NCBI RefSeq assembly: GCF_932526225.1
Contig: NC_064046.1
Location: forward strand, 10,441,719 to 10,505,718
Source of the DNA: Nematostella vectensis
Lineage: Eukaryota; Cnidaria; Anthozoa; Actiniaria; Edwardsiidae
Direction of reading: 5' to 3'
Length of the DNA: 64,000 bases
Shown here one piece after another: positions 24,381 through 34,837 of the stretch; within the stretch, counting starts at the first letter, position 1, and each line of letters begins with the position of its first letter. The notes beneath the pieces are model-generated. The model saw nothing but the letters and a program-made list of their open reading frames with translations. It was not told where the DNA came from and did not search any database. The translations under genes and the position numbers were made by a program.

Positions 24381-24676
24381 GACCGGGCGCCCAAAAATTT
24401 GCAACCCCAAAACAACAACAAACAAAAAAAAAAAACGAGACAAAACAGCGCGAGTAGCCAAAACTGCGAATGTATTTACAACCGAGGAACACTAGGGAAA
24501 TGCCTCAGTAAGAAGGGTAACAAAGCATATTTCATTATTTGTCTCTCACTCTAGCAGAGGCGAATCGATAAATAGACGATTGGCAAGGACCATCATTCAA
24601 ATAGTCTACCTGTAGGCTTTGATGTTTTTTCCGGCACCCCAAAATCCCGAAAACTCGGAGTTCGCATTGTACGGCC

Positions 24677-26281
24677 TACCCTGGGTACCAGAGTCTCGAG
24701 CTTTGTTCTTTTACTATGCGCCCTTTCGAGCTTCGTTCGTTTACTATGCGCCCTTTCGAGCTTCGTTCGTTTACTATGCGCCCTTTCGAGCTTCGTTCTT
24801 TTACTATGCGCCCTTTCGAGCTTCGTTCTTTTACTATGCGCCCTTTCGAGCTTCGTTCGTTTACTATGCGCCCTTTTGCGAGCTTCGTTCATTTACTATG
24901 CGCCCTTTCGAGCTTCGTTCGTTTACTCTGCGCCCTTTTGCGAGCTTCGTTCGTTTACTATGCGCCCTTTCGAGCTTCGTTCTTTTACTATGCGCCCTTT
25001 CGAGCTTCGTTCATTTACTATGCGCTCTTTCGAGCTTCGTTCGTTTACTATGCGCCCTTTCGAGCTTCGTTCGTTTACTATGCGCCCTTTCGAGCTTCGT
25101 TCGTTTACTATGCGCCCTTTCGAGCTTCGTTCTTTTACTATGCGCCCTTTCGAGCTTCGTTCGTTTACTATGCGCCCTTTCGAGCTTCGTTCTTTTACTA
25201 TGCGCCCTTTCGAGCTCCGTTCGTTTACTATGCGCCCTTTCGAGCTTCGTTCGTTTACTATGCGCCCTTTCGAGCTTCGTTCGTTTACTATGCGCCCTTT
25301 CGAGCTTCGTTCTTTTACTATGCGCCCTTTCGAGCTTCGTTCTTTTACTATGCGCCCTTTCGAGCTTCGTCCGTTTTCTTATGCGCCCTTTCGAGCTTCG
25401 TTCGTTTACTATGCGCCCTTTCGAGCTTTGTTCGTTTACTATGCGCCCTTTCGAGCTTCGTTCGTTTACTATGCGCCCTTTCGAGCTTCGTTCTTTTACT
25501 ATGCGCCCTTTCGAGCTTTGTTCGTTTACTATGCGCCCTTTCTAGCTTCGTTCGTTTACTATGCGCCCTTTCGAGCTTCGTTCTTTTACTATGCGCCCTT
25601 TCGAGCTTCGTTTTTTTACTATTCGCCCTTTCGAGCTTTGTTCGTTTACTATGCGCCCTTTCGAGCTTTGTTCGTTTACTATGCGCCCTTTCGAGCTTCG
25701 TTCGTTTACTATGCGCCCTTTCGAGCTTCGTTCTTTTACTATGCGCCCTTTCGAGCTTCGTTCGTTTACTATGCGCCCTTTCGAGCTTCGTTCTTTTACT
25801 ATGCGCCCTTTCGAGCTTCGTTCGTTTACTTTGCGCCCTTCCGAGCTTCGTTCGTTTACTATGCGCCCTTTCGAGCTTCGTTCGTTTACTATGCGCCCTT
25901 TCGAGCTTCGTTCGTTTACTATGCGCCCTTTCGAGCTTTGTTCGTTTACTATGCGCCCTTTCGAGCTTCGTTCGTTTACTATGCGCCCTTTCGAGCTTCG
26001 TTCCTTTGCTATGCGCCCTTTCGGGCTTCGTTCTTATACTATGCGCCCTTTTGAGCTTCGTTCGTTTACTATGCGCCCTTTCGAGCTTCGTTCGTTTACT
26101 ATGCGCCCTTTTGCGAGCTTCGTTCTTTTACTATGCGCTCTTTGGAGCTTCGTTCGTTTACTATGTGCCCTTTTGCGAGCTTCGTTCGTTTACTATGCGC
26201 CCTTTACTGACTACGAGGTGCGTTGTCGCCGCTTCGCGGCTCGTATTATCGGGGTGAAGCTCGAGCCTTATACCCAGGGTA
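24677..26281. mobile_element. CCCTGGGTACCAG-family MITE with a 30-bp internal unit amplified ~49 times
   Basis: The left end TACCCTGGGTACCAGAG leads into CTCGAGCTT. The right end, GCTCGAGCCTTA then TACCCAGGGTA, is its inverted partner. Between them about 49 copies of TACTATGCGCCCTTTCGAGC plus TTCGTTCGTT (30 bp) occupy roughly 24711-26205, with some 33-bp variants (CCCTTTTGCGAGC). A 76-bp relative at 29375-29450 carries a single, partial unit. The 30-bp period is a multiple of three and the unit lacks stops in several frames, so long ORFs occur in every plus frame. These are artefacts. Confidence 0.85.
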
Positions 26282-27116
26282 ACATGTAGGCCACTAACTG
26301 TACGACTGTAGCTAGTAGGCCTGGTAGAAATCTGCTTGGAGAAGTAATAAGTACTAATATTTGTTCTGGACTATATTTATTACACTGATCAAATATTTTG
26401 CCTAATAGTAGTAAGAAATATTTACAGTACAAAAAATCATTTCTTTTCTTTACAGAATTATGGAGCACAAGGGAAATATTTGCAATACGAGTACGTCTAA
26501 AGAGATATGTAGAGCATTGGCCTTTTCGAACCCAGGGCGTCGAAGTCACAGGCGCGAGAACAAAGCCGGTGGAGGGGGAACAAAGAGGAGAGAAAAGACG
26601 CCCTTGGAGGATGTTCTGCGTCTTTTCACTCCTTTCCCAGATAGTTTGAAACAGTGAAGTATAATTTCGGGGTCCTGAACATTCACATTGTAGAAGCTCT
26701 GAAATGCACAAACTTACTGCATATTTATGCCTTCCACGCCATCTTGTGAAAGCCGGGTGTTATCCTACGTTTAAATCAAGCCCTCACTCGGGAAACCATC
26801 GCTTCGAAGCCTTGCACGAGATGTCTTGGAAAGATGATCTAACACTGGCTGCTCTAAAATTGCAAACATCGAGGGGAGCTTTTAAAGCGAAAAATATATC
26901 TTCCAGGCGGTAAAAGCCGAGAGGCTTAAATCTTGACGTCATAATCCATTTATGCCGCCATATTTGTGTTTCCATACAAGGAAGTAATCTGGACTGGTGT
27001 ATCAAAACCAGCCTAAATAGCGGAGTCAAGATTTGCAGCAGACAGCTATTATGTAAAGGGGAAACGCCAAACCACTAAACAGTAGCATACTCCTCTCTGT
27101 TAACTATAGTAAAGGT
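26282..27116. other. Intergenic stretch; no gene recognised
   Basis: Several overlapping short ORFs on both strands (about 26268-26711) show no family motif, signal peptide or matching splice borders. The GC-richer part at 26520-26640 may be transposon-derived. Confidence 0.4.
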
Positions 27117-27364
27117 TGGTTCTCACTTGGATGTAAGCGCAAGCGCAACGCACGTAATTTACCGACACTGGAACGCAAGCACAAGAAGCGCATGCGAACG
27201 CAACTACGGAAGCCGAGAACATGGTAGTCCAGTTGCGCTTTTCTAGTTGCGAATAGCGGTAGTAGTGGTGGTTTCTCGAAAAGCGCAACTGGACTACCCC
27301 GTCTTCGGCTTCCGTAGTGGCGTTCTCTCGTGCTTACTCTTGCGCCTGCGTTCCAGTGAGAATC
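27117..27364. mobile_element. Foldback element (long imperfect inverted repeat)
   Basis: Left arm from GGTTCTCACTTGGA runs through GGAACGCAAGCACAAGAAGC and GTAGTCCAGTTGCGCTTTTC. The right arm returns with GAAAAGCGCAACTGGACTAC, CTTCGGCTTCCGTAG and GCGTTCCAGTGAGAATC. Arms are about 100 nt with a ~35-nt loop. There is no transposase and no obvious target duplication. Confidence 0.75.
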
Positions 27365-27494
27365 TGCTTGATTTTCTTGGCTGTGAGAATCAACCTTAAC
27401 TAAAAGTCCCACCAAATGGCTCGTGGTTCCAAGAACTTTGTCAAGGCGGAAACGCGAAAAACGTCCGATTCCACGGATTTAGTGACCTGAACTT

Positions 27495-28427
27495 TCATGC
27501 AAATGAAAACTCCGGTTCACAATGTCCTTCTAGTTTTCCATGTAAAAGCAGCTCTGATTCGTTTTCAAAACATACTATCTTCAACACCCGATAGCAGACC
27601 ATGCAAAAATACGGCTTACGAGAGCCGTGCTCGGTCACGTGATGATGCGCCTGCTCCTGCACTGAAGAGAATGACCGCTGACATCCCGTGACCGCTAGGC
27701 ACGGAAGCGAGTCGTAACCATAGAGAAAATGTGATGTGTAGGTATTTGTATCGAAGCTCGACCAGCAGGAATGGGTTTTTCCAACAAACTGAGACTTGTG
27801 AACGATATCCATTTCCTCGCTACGGTTACCATGGTGACAAAAAGTCACAATACAGTTTTCCATACACGTTGGGCAATTTCTAGAGTTCGCTACGGATCGT
27901 TCTGTGTACCCAGTCAATTTTTTACTCGAATTCGTCAAGCATTCGTCAAAATATCCACAGAATTTTTGGTTATGTTTTTCAAGTCCACCGCGCGTGGCAA
28001 AAACCATTCTACATTTTACACACTTAATGTCAAACTCTTGTAAAATACTCTGATTTTCTGTGGAAATTACGCGAAATTCGATGTGACTCGAGGTCAAGAT
28101 GTTCATAAGCTCACCAAATCTTCCTCTTGCGTCTCCTGAAACCAAGCAAACATCATTTTTCGCTGGGTTCTGAGCTCGCCTGCTCCGCCATGAGGCTTTT
28201 CGCACTAGTGGCTCCCAGTCCGCGTCTTTGAGAGCGCAGATCTTTGCATTTCGTGGCACGTGTAGCGCGCGATACTGAGGGAGTAGTTTAGCCGGCATCT
28301 CAGGACTTGAATAGTACACAAAGATGTGGACATTGAATTGAACTTGTGGGGTCAACGAAATGTTCTCCAGAAACTTTTTCCCGGCTGTTTCCCAATCAAT
28401 GATAAAGAATCTTTCGGCCATTGTCAT
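27495..28427 (-). CDS. Intronless zinc-finger protein with possible NYN/PIN-like N-terminal domain (310 aa)
   Basis: A single open reading frame. Start MTMAERFFIIDWE; the second Met (28421) is an equally good start. Residues 7-120 look like an alpha/beta fold: FFIIDWE with Asp11, a HIFVYYS strand near 34-40, then VCLVSGD (Asp99) followed by GRFGELM and FRVIST. That order resembles NYN/PIN-type nuclease domains (first acidic strand, later SGD motif), though the usual middle acidic motif is not clear. C-terminal metal sites are C136-x2-C139-x12-H152-x4-C157; CPTCMENC near 185-192; C243-x5-C249 with several His at 261-267; and YFCMVC near 273-278. Function unknown; RNA binding or cleavage is only inference. 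Being intronless among multi-exon neighbours, it could be retrocopied. Confidence 0.7.
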   Translation of the reverse strand: MTMAERFFIIDWETAGKKFLENISLTPQVQFNVHIFVYYSSPEMPAKLLPQYRALHVPRNAKICALKDADWEPLVRKASWRSRRAQNPAKNDVCLVSGDARGRFGELMNILTSSHIEFRVISTENQSILQEFDIKCVKCRMVFATRGGLEKHNQKFCGYFDECLTNSSKKLTGYTERSVANSRNCPTCMENCIVTFCHHGNRSEEMDIVHKSQFVGKTHSCWSSFDTNTYTSHFLYGYDSLPCLAVTGCQRSFSSVQEQAHHHVTEHGSRKPYFCMVCYRVLKIVCFENESELLLHGKLEGHCEPEFSFA

Positions 28428-28758
28428 CCCAAAGGTAATTCGCTATCGGTAGCAAGCGAGACGAACACTTAGGTGTGAAACGACGCAACTAATTGGACTT
28501 TCTTGGATAACAATGTTTATACAAACACAATAATCACTACGATTACTATGTTATTAAAATGCAGTGATGCCACAAAAACATTCTTTCGTCGTCAAATCTA
28601 TAATAAGAGAATAATTTGCTCTTGAGACAAGCTGTGTTTCATTATAGCGCAGGTTTTCATTGGATGATTAGTTGGGTTTATCTGCGAGATTAATATTGCA
28701 CAGGTTTGAGGACCAAGATGTTATTGATACAAAGAGATCAAATTTTCTTTACACAATT
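28428..28758. other. Upstream flank of the zinc-finger ORF
   Basis: No gene seen. The first ~100 bp likely hold its promoter. The rest is AT-rich. Confidence 0.35.
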
Positions 28759-28865
28759 TAGCCTGCTAGCCGGCTCTCATTCGAGTTTATTCGGAAATGG
28801 TTTTCGAATATTGGGAATTCTGTGGCGCGGGTGAAGGCCGATAATGAGAGCCGTCTCGCAGGCTA
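28759..28865. mobile_element. 107-bp MITE with perfect 9-bp target-site duplication
   Basis: Starts TAGCCTGC and ends GCAGGCTA. The 23-bp termini match at about 21 positions (TAGCCTGCTAGCCGGCTCTC against TAGCCTGCGAGACGGCTCTC). The 9-mer TACACAATT flanks both ends (28750-28758 and 28866-28874). A Mutator-like origin is suggested by the 9-bp duplication. Confidence 0.85.
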
Positions 28866-28959
28866 TACACAATTCAACGTCATGGGTTTTGAAGAAGGGT
28901 TCATTAGAACGAAATGCTAAACAGTATTTTAGTTTAGATAAACACCTTTAGAAATACCT

Positions 28960-29370
28960 AGCCTCGTTCCCAGGCTACTCCCTTGCTGTCAGCTCCATGA
29001 TGCTTTGCGCGCACTCACACTTTCCAATATGGCGGACGCTTCATGCTGACTTCGAGTAGCCTGGCAGATCCTTCACTAATATCTCCGTTTCTCCAAAAAT
29101 ACTGTTTATTTCACCAACGATCAAAGAAAAGTGTGCTTTGAAAAGTTTTCAGTAGTTTTTTTAGTAGGTTTCGCTTCTTACATCAGAAAAATTCTGTTTG
29201 TCAGTTTTGGAGTAGAGGGGGGTTCGGAAGCCTCTAAAAACTCTTCCCTGAGGCCCAAAACCGTACCCGTTTGGCCAAGACGAGCTAGTAGAAAGTATGC
29301 AGCTAGTTGGCAAGAGCTTGATAACATGATAGCGTGATAGGCCCGCCGAAAAGCATAGGGACGAGGCTAA
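28960..29370. other. Intergenic, transposon-derived sequence
   Basis: Repeated TAGCCT and AGTAGCCTGG phrases near 28968-29060 suggest another decayed relative of the TAGCCTGC elements. ORFs here show no recognisable domain. Confidence 0.4.
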
Positions 29371-29374
29371 GAAA

Positions 29375-29450
29375 TACCCTGGGTACCAGTCTCGAGCTTC
29401 GTTCTCGTTTACTATGTGGAACGAAGCCCGAGCCACTGGTACCCAGGGTA
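29375..29450. mobile_element. 76-bp MITE, CCCTGGGTACCAG family
   Basis: TACCCTGGGTACCAG at 29375-29389 and its exact reverse complement at 29436-29450. The interior TCTCGAGCTTCGTTCTCGTT plus TACTATG is the unexpanded form of the 30-bp unit seen at 24.7-26.2 kb. Confidence 0.85.
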
Positions 29451-29482
29451 GTTTAGAACTTAAAGAAAATCGAAACACCTTT

Positions 29483-29554
29483 GACCTGCGTGCAGCCGGA
29501 AATAGTTCCATTATTACGGTAATGATGGAACTATTTCCGGCTGCCTGCAGGCTA
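29483..29554. mobile_element. Near-perfect palindromic MITE (72 bp) with 9-bp flanking repeat
   Basis: The core GCAGCCGGAAATAGTTCCAT pairs with ATGGAACTATTTCCGGCTGC, about 26-nt arms with one mismatch. The right end GCAGGCTA matches the terminus of the 28759-28865 element. AACACCTTT flanks both sides (29474-29482, 29555-29563). Confidence 0.75.
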
Positions 29555-29563
29555 AACACCTTT

Positions 29564-30017
29564 AGCTGGACCGTTTTTTAATCCGTAAACCGACGTACCG
29601 TCGTCATATGGACAACGGGCGATGTTTGTGTTCAATACTTTAGCGGCCCATTTTCCCAAATTGGCTGATAACATGAGCAACAACACTAGTAATAAACGAC
29701 TGCTGTGGCATAGTTAAACTAGCACAGTTTCTCTTTTATTGTTCTCAAAATGCTAATAAACCCTTGAAAAACCATGAGCATAACTTCAATATTTTATAAC
29801 AATACCAATAAAAACACATATCATAACATCAACCATCTCCAAAGAATGGAATTAAAATGCACACTTCAGCTCACCCACCCCACCCCACCTTTTATGTACT
29901 TTTATTCACAGCCAAAAACAAACAAACAAACCTAATGTCAATTTTGCATTTCATATGACTTATTCAACATCATTATTTTTATTTCAATGCAGCATTAAAT
30001 TAACACAATCCGGGAGC
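29564..30017. other. Intergenic; no gene seen
   Basis: AT-rich with a CCCACCCCACCCCACC tract near 29875. No coding or transposon termini recognised. Confidence 0.4.
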
Positions 30018-30018
30018 T

Positions 30019-30690
30019 TAGGCCCAGGCCAAACGTGGACACATATTGCCGTAAACATGTTGTCCGCGCGCATGTTGCCTCGATGTTTCCCAGTTTGGCC
30101 ACCACGGAAACATTGATGCGCGCCACAAATTTCGTAAAGAGGACACTAAAAATGTTTTCACAGCGAGGTAGAATTATTTCTTTTTTCCAAGCGCTTGGAA
30201 GCATTGTTTCCCGAATGTATCTTCGTTTGGCCACGCATTTTCTAGGCTCGTTGCTTGGCAACGCTCGCGCTTCACCAAATCGAAATGGCGGACGAAAATT
30301 TTGTTGACGTGCAAAAAAGTCCAAAAAAATGGAAAGGCACTGGACAGACAAAAAGAGCGTTTGATTGTGTCTTACGAGTCTAGGAAATGTCTACGGGAGA
30401 ATACGCGGGGATAGAGGAGAAGATAAAGAAATTCGATATCACTGGTAAATCCACTGTCTATCCGCTTATTTTCTTCGTGTTCAAGGTCTAAATTGATCAT
30501 TATAGGTGCAAGCGCAACGCTTGCGCCTATTTCCGTGGCCGACATTTTTTAGGTTTCACAGACTGCGCATGCACCGGGCGCTGCAGAGCCGATGTTTCGT
30601 GACCGTTTTGCCACCCTCGGAAACATTTAGGAAACTTGTTTCCCCAATGTTGCAGGCAACATGTATCCTCGTTTGGCCAGGGCCTCTTAG
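30019..30690. mobile_element. Non-autonomous DNA element, ~670 bp
   Basis: Left end AGGCCCAGGCCAAACG and right end CGTTTGGCCAGGGCCT are near-complementary termini, each followed inward by GTTTCC/GGAAAC and ATGTTGCC/GGCAACAT phrases in opposite orientation. A short CTTAG occurs at both borders and may be the target duplication. No transposase ORF is present. Confidence 0.6.
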
Positions 30691-31268
30691 ACCTAGCTCT
30701 CAAATCAAAGCGGGTTTGATCCGCCCTCTATTTATCACCATGGGAACCGAATTTAATTGCCAATTTGGCAATAGAGTTCTTGGTGGAAAATCCTTCGGCT
30801 TCCACATGAGGAAGCAAGCACCTATTCTATGTATTTATTTGATTAAGACATGTGTAAGCAACCATTTACAATTCTCGCTATTATTTTTAACTCTTTAGAA
30901 TTGGAATATGTCGTTTATTCAGTCAATCGACTGTTCCAAACCTGCCGAGCCTGAGTTTGACGTACCTACTCTCAGTCGGCTAAAACGACCTATATGGTAA
31001 CAGTTGGGCGGCGGCGACAGCAAATCCTCTCACATTTCGGCTTACGCTTTAACACATGATATTCTGGTGCTACCTCGGAGTCACCCATGTAATGACTTTT
31101 ATGTGAGATGGTGGAGTCCATTTAAATGATATTGCAAACAAAGCTCTGTTTAAAAGCTGTAGAGAGGCTATTCATACCGTCATGACCTCAAGGTATAACG
31201 GCTGATTTTTAACATGTTCTGATTTGGCCTTAAAAAACTTAAGATTATGGTTTACCTTAATCATCTTT

Positions 31269-32192
31269 GTTACGCCGCAAAATGTAATAACTAACGTAAA
31301 ATGTAATCTTAACGCGAAATGTAATAACTTTCAACGCAAAATGTAATAAATGTTTAACGCAAAATGTAATAACTTTTTAACGTAAAATGTAATAAAATAT
31401 TTAACGCGAAATGTAATAACGCAAAATGTAATAACTTTATCTATTGACTTAAAGGTTCTACTAATATTAAGAAAAGGATGAAATGTTAACACGTAGAGAC
31501 AAACGTTAGGATAGTTAAGTGAAAGAAGGGCAGTGCGACAGTGCATTGTGCTTGCCTTGGCTTCTAGGGCTTTCTTGTTGCTGTATGGTGGTGACATGTT
31601 ATTCCCGATTTAGTTTAAGTAGTGACAAAGTCCAGGTGCATATAAATTTGGAACAGGCCTAGTCTTAAGGGAATTTTGAAAAATATGGGAAAGAAATTAA
31701 AAAAATTCTATAAAATGTTACCACTGAGGTATAATGATTTGGCCGTCATATTGCGCGCGTTGTCTCTAGTAATTGCCAAATTCAATGAAAGCGACCTCGT
31801 CTGCAGTTGGCATTTGCTCTCTCTTTGCATTTATTACTACTAGTATACAATCATAACCGCACAGTATCACAGCTTTACAGACCATGATTTAGGGAGGATT
31901 CGCAATGTCAGGTTGCTGACAACCACTACCAAGTGTTTGGAGAGACCAGACCAGCCGTCGATCCGAGATGGACTACTACAACTTGGTCACTACACACGCT
32001 AACGTTTTGTCTTTTTTCTTAGTTACAGAAGTTTTAGTTATAGTTTATAGGTTTATAGTCATTATTTGATCTTATTACATTCTGCGTTATTTTATTTCGC
32101 GTTAAATAATTTATTACATTTTGAGTTGAAAGTTATTACATTTCGCGATTAGATTACATTTTGCGTTCAGTTATTACATTTTGCGGCGTAAC
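31269..32192. mobile_element. DNA transposon-like element with AATGTAATAA-rich inverted ends (~924 bp)
   Basis: The left end GTTACGCCGCAAAATGTAAT and the right end, its exact reverse complement, continue as ~70-bp inverted repeats made of tandem AACGCAAAATGTAATAA-type units. The interior (about 31440-32080) has no transposase. The TTG-started minus ORF at 31331-31597 is not supported. Confidence 0.75.
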
Positions 32193-32274
32193 AGCGCCCC
32201 CCCCTAACCTAGGGCTAATCAAAAACTTTTATTGATGCAAAAAATGGCGTCATTTAACAAACTTTATACTAATT

Positions 32275-32988
32275 TTAATGGAAACAAATCCAAACCAAGA
32301 CCGAGGCAATAGTTACAATACACTGCTTCAGCGTCAGTTTCCTCACTTCAGATTCGATCTTACAATCAATATTCGGGCAAACCGTGGAGGCTAATTTTGA
32401 AGAAAATCGCTTAAAGCTTACAAACTGCACTGTGTAGACGATTAAAAGGGTGGCCAACATGACAAAGAAAGCACAACTTAGAACACTGTGAATATATTTG
32501 GATCCATCTGCCGGCGTTTGGAGCCACCAGACTATCCCGCCTGCGATAAGTGCAGGCAAAATCCAACTTACACAGATCACGTAATAATACACACGTTTGC
32601 AGACTGAGCGATATCTCAGCGGCAACACTGTAGATAGCATACTTTCTATGGATATAAGCACTATATTAAGCATGCCAACAAGCACCAAAAAGATGTCAAA
32701 GAAATTAACTTTTAGTAACCCATTGTTCAGATTGGGTGGTACCACATTCATTGTATGAATATTGTAAAGATGAAGGGGGATCGGTACTAGACAGATCAGG
32801 AGATTAGCTACGGCGAGGTTCACAATGAGATACAGGCTGCGCTTGCGGAGGTGAACACTGCGGACGAATGTGAGGATGGTCAACAGGCTGATAATAATGA
32901 CAAGCAGTACGAGGAGAGCAAACGCAGTGATCCAAAGAGGAGTCATGGCCGATTCTACTTTTGTTTGGGATGTTTTGTTGTTCTTCAT
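32275..32988 (-). CDS. Class A GPCR-like ORF, copy 1, truncated in TM6 (237 aa)
   Basis: A single-exon ORF with rhodopsin-family layout. TM1 lies around LWITAFALLVLLVIIISLL, TM2 around LYLIVNLAVANLL, TM3 around FDIFLVLVGMLNIVLISIES, TM4 around VICVSWILPALIAGGIVWWL, TM5 around CAFFVMLATLLIVYTVQFV. TM6 starts at CIVTIASVLVWICF and stops there with TAA. TM7 is absent, and an AATAAA follows within 40 nt. Key residues are altered: the TM2 Asp is Asn (LAVAN) and the DRY position reads ESM, so the coupling arginine is missing. A PLRYRS motif follows, as in intact receptors. It is either a pseudogene or a six-helix decoy-like protein. The neighbour at 34838-35551 is a recent duplicate with the same stop. 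Confidence 0.75.
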   Translation of the reverse strand: MKNNKTSQTKVESAMTPLWITAFALLVLLVIIISLLTILTFVRSVHLRKRSLYLIVNLAVANLLICLVPIPLHLYNIHTMNVVPPNLNNGLLKVNFFDIFLVLVGMLNIVLISIESMLSTVLPLRYRSVCKRVYYYVICVSWILPALIAGGIVWWLQTPADGSKYIHSVLSCAFFVMLATLLIVYTVQFVSFKRFSSKLASTVCPNIDCKIESEVRKLTLKQCIVTIASVLVWICFH

Positions 32989-33439
32989 ACCGTGGTAATA
33001 TTCGGTTAAGCTTTTATGATATTGGTGACAGACCTGAATAATTCTGAAGGTAGACAGAAATCAGATCGGGTTAGTGGGGGTTCTGAGTTAACGACTGCGA
33101 CAGCGTCTCTTGCGTACTGTTTTGCTCATGACACGCCAAGACATCATCTATGCATCTACGTACGAAAAAATGAGATATATTTGTAAAATAAATCACAAAC
33201 AAAGTATCGTTATTTAAGGCTAAGCTCAAACGTCTTTTTATCAAATGAAGATGAAATAATCGAATTGATTATTTTGCATGCATTTGCATTGAACACGGCT
33301 CATAGATAATACGACTTTTGAACTTAGCCTAAGTATGCCTGATTTCAGAATAACAAAATGTATGATAACTTTTTTTCTGAGTAAATTGATATCATAGCTA
33401 ACCACCTCGTACAAACTTGTTATTTAATTGTTTTTATTT

Positions 33440-33910
33440 TTTGCTTTGTTGGTTATTGCCACAATCACAATTGCAGAGAAAAGAAACAGCGGTCGTTGGC
33501 AATTAAAAGCCATATAACTGAAAACATTGTGAACTAAAGCATATATTATTATTTTTTTGTTTTGTTTTTTAATAAAAAGCAGATTGTTGTTAGTTAGGGC
33601 GGGACAGTACATTAGAAAATCTAAAAAAAGATCCGATGGTGTGTTGTAGTTTTTTTGTGTGAAGGATATTTTTTTTTAATACAATTGTCGAGCGGATTTG
33701 TTTCCGGCATGCACGCTTTCTATTTATTTCATTGTATTATTTTTTATTCATTTTTTTTTCTAATAGCCCGTCCCTAACTAACAACGATCGGCTTTTAATG
33801 GCATTGGCATTCTGAGAATAAGTCTTTAGCTGTCTCGTTTTTCTTTTTTGATCGCCAACCACCGCTTGTTTCTTTACTCTGCAATTGTAATTATAGCAAC
33901 AACTAATAAA
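33440..33910. mobile_element. Foldback element with ~150-170-nt arms
   Basis: Left arm phrases CACAATCACAATTGCAGAGA and TTGTTGTTAGTTAGGG reappear inverted as CCCTAACTAACAACGATC and TCTGCAATTGTAATTATAGC in the right arm (about 33765-33910). The spacer is T-rich. Arms are imperfect. Confidence 0.65.
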
Positions 33911-34178
33911 GCACATAAAAAATCGCGGATGTTAATTGTATATAGACCTTAGAGCTGTCTTTTCTTTCTCGTCAACTTTTTATAAACATTTTAGAAAAAA
34001 AAAATAGTTGAGTAAAACCCCTCGAATCTGTTATGAATTATGGCAGATACAGAAATCATACGATATGAGAATTGACGACTTTCAAATGCTGGATTTATCA
34101 AATATTTTCCATATCAGGCTTAAAACTAACGGTGTCTGGATAAAAATTACTTTTTTACTTCATTCATAACCTTATTAC

Positions 34179-34405
34179 ATTTGCAGGTGAATCCATATTA
34201 CATTTGTGGGTTTATTACATTTACGGGTAATTATTACATTTGTGGGTTTATTACATTTACGGGTAATTATTACATTTGTGGGTTTATTACATTTACGGGT
34301 AATTATTACATTTGTGGGTTTATTACATTTACGGGTAATTATTACATTTACGGGTAATTATTACATTTGTGGGTTTATTACATTTACGGGTAATTATTAC
34401 ATTTG
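34179..34405. repeat. 36-bp tandem repeat at the end of a transposon remnant
   Basis: The unit TTATTACATTTGTGGG plus TTTATTACATTTACGGGTAA is repeated about five times at a 36-bp spacing (34231, 34267). It ends in TTACATTTGCGGCCGCTAC, resembling the GCGGCGTAAC terminus of the 31269-32192 element. Confidence 0.75.
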
Positions 34406-34760
34406 CGGCCGCTACAGCAAGTACAATGCACTTTCAACTCGCACTGCTTTTCTTTCACTAAACAATTCCTTCCGTTTGTCTCTACGTGTTAACATTTCAT
34501 ATTTTTCCTAATGATAGTAGAACTTAAAACTATAAGTCAATAGATAAAGTTATAAACTTTTGCGTTATTACATTTCGCATTAAATATTTTATACATTTTG
34601 CGTTGAAAAGGTATTACCTTTTGCGTTTAATATTTATTACATTTTGCGTTGAAATTTATTACATTTCGCGTTAAGATAACATTTTGAGTTGAAAGTTATT
34701 ACATTTCGCGATTAGATTACATTTTGCGTTCAGTTATTACATTTTGCGGCGTAACAGCGC
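34406..34760. mobile_element. Partial second copy of the AATGTAATAA-rich element
   Basis: 34430-34500 is the inverted counterpart of about 31480-31550 (AAACG-TCTCTACGTGT phrases). 34560-34757 repeats the right end of the 31269-32192 element, finishing TTTTGCGGCGTAAC. Confidence 0.65.
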
Positions 34761-34837
34761 CCCCCCCTAACCTAGAGCTAATAAATAACTTTTATTGATG
34801 CAAAAAATGGCGTAATTTAACAAACTTTATACTAACT

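Noticed and set aside
24619..26289. Overlapping ORFs of 242-513 aa (repeats of RSFTMRPFEL, YYAPFRASF, LLCALSSFV)
   Set aside because: They are three frames of the same 30-bp array inside a MITE. All frames are open because the unit lacks stops, so none is supported as a gene.
26268..26711. 147-aa minus-strand ORF
   Set aside because: It overlaps the MITE end, with no recognisable domain, signal or splice context.
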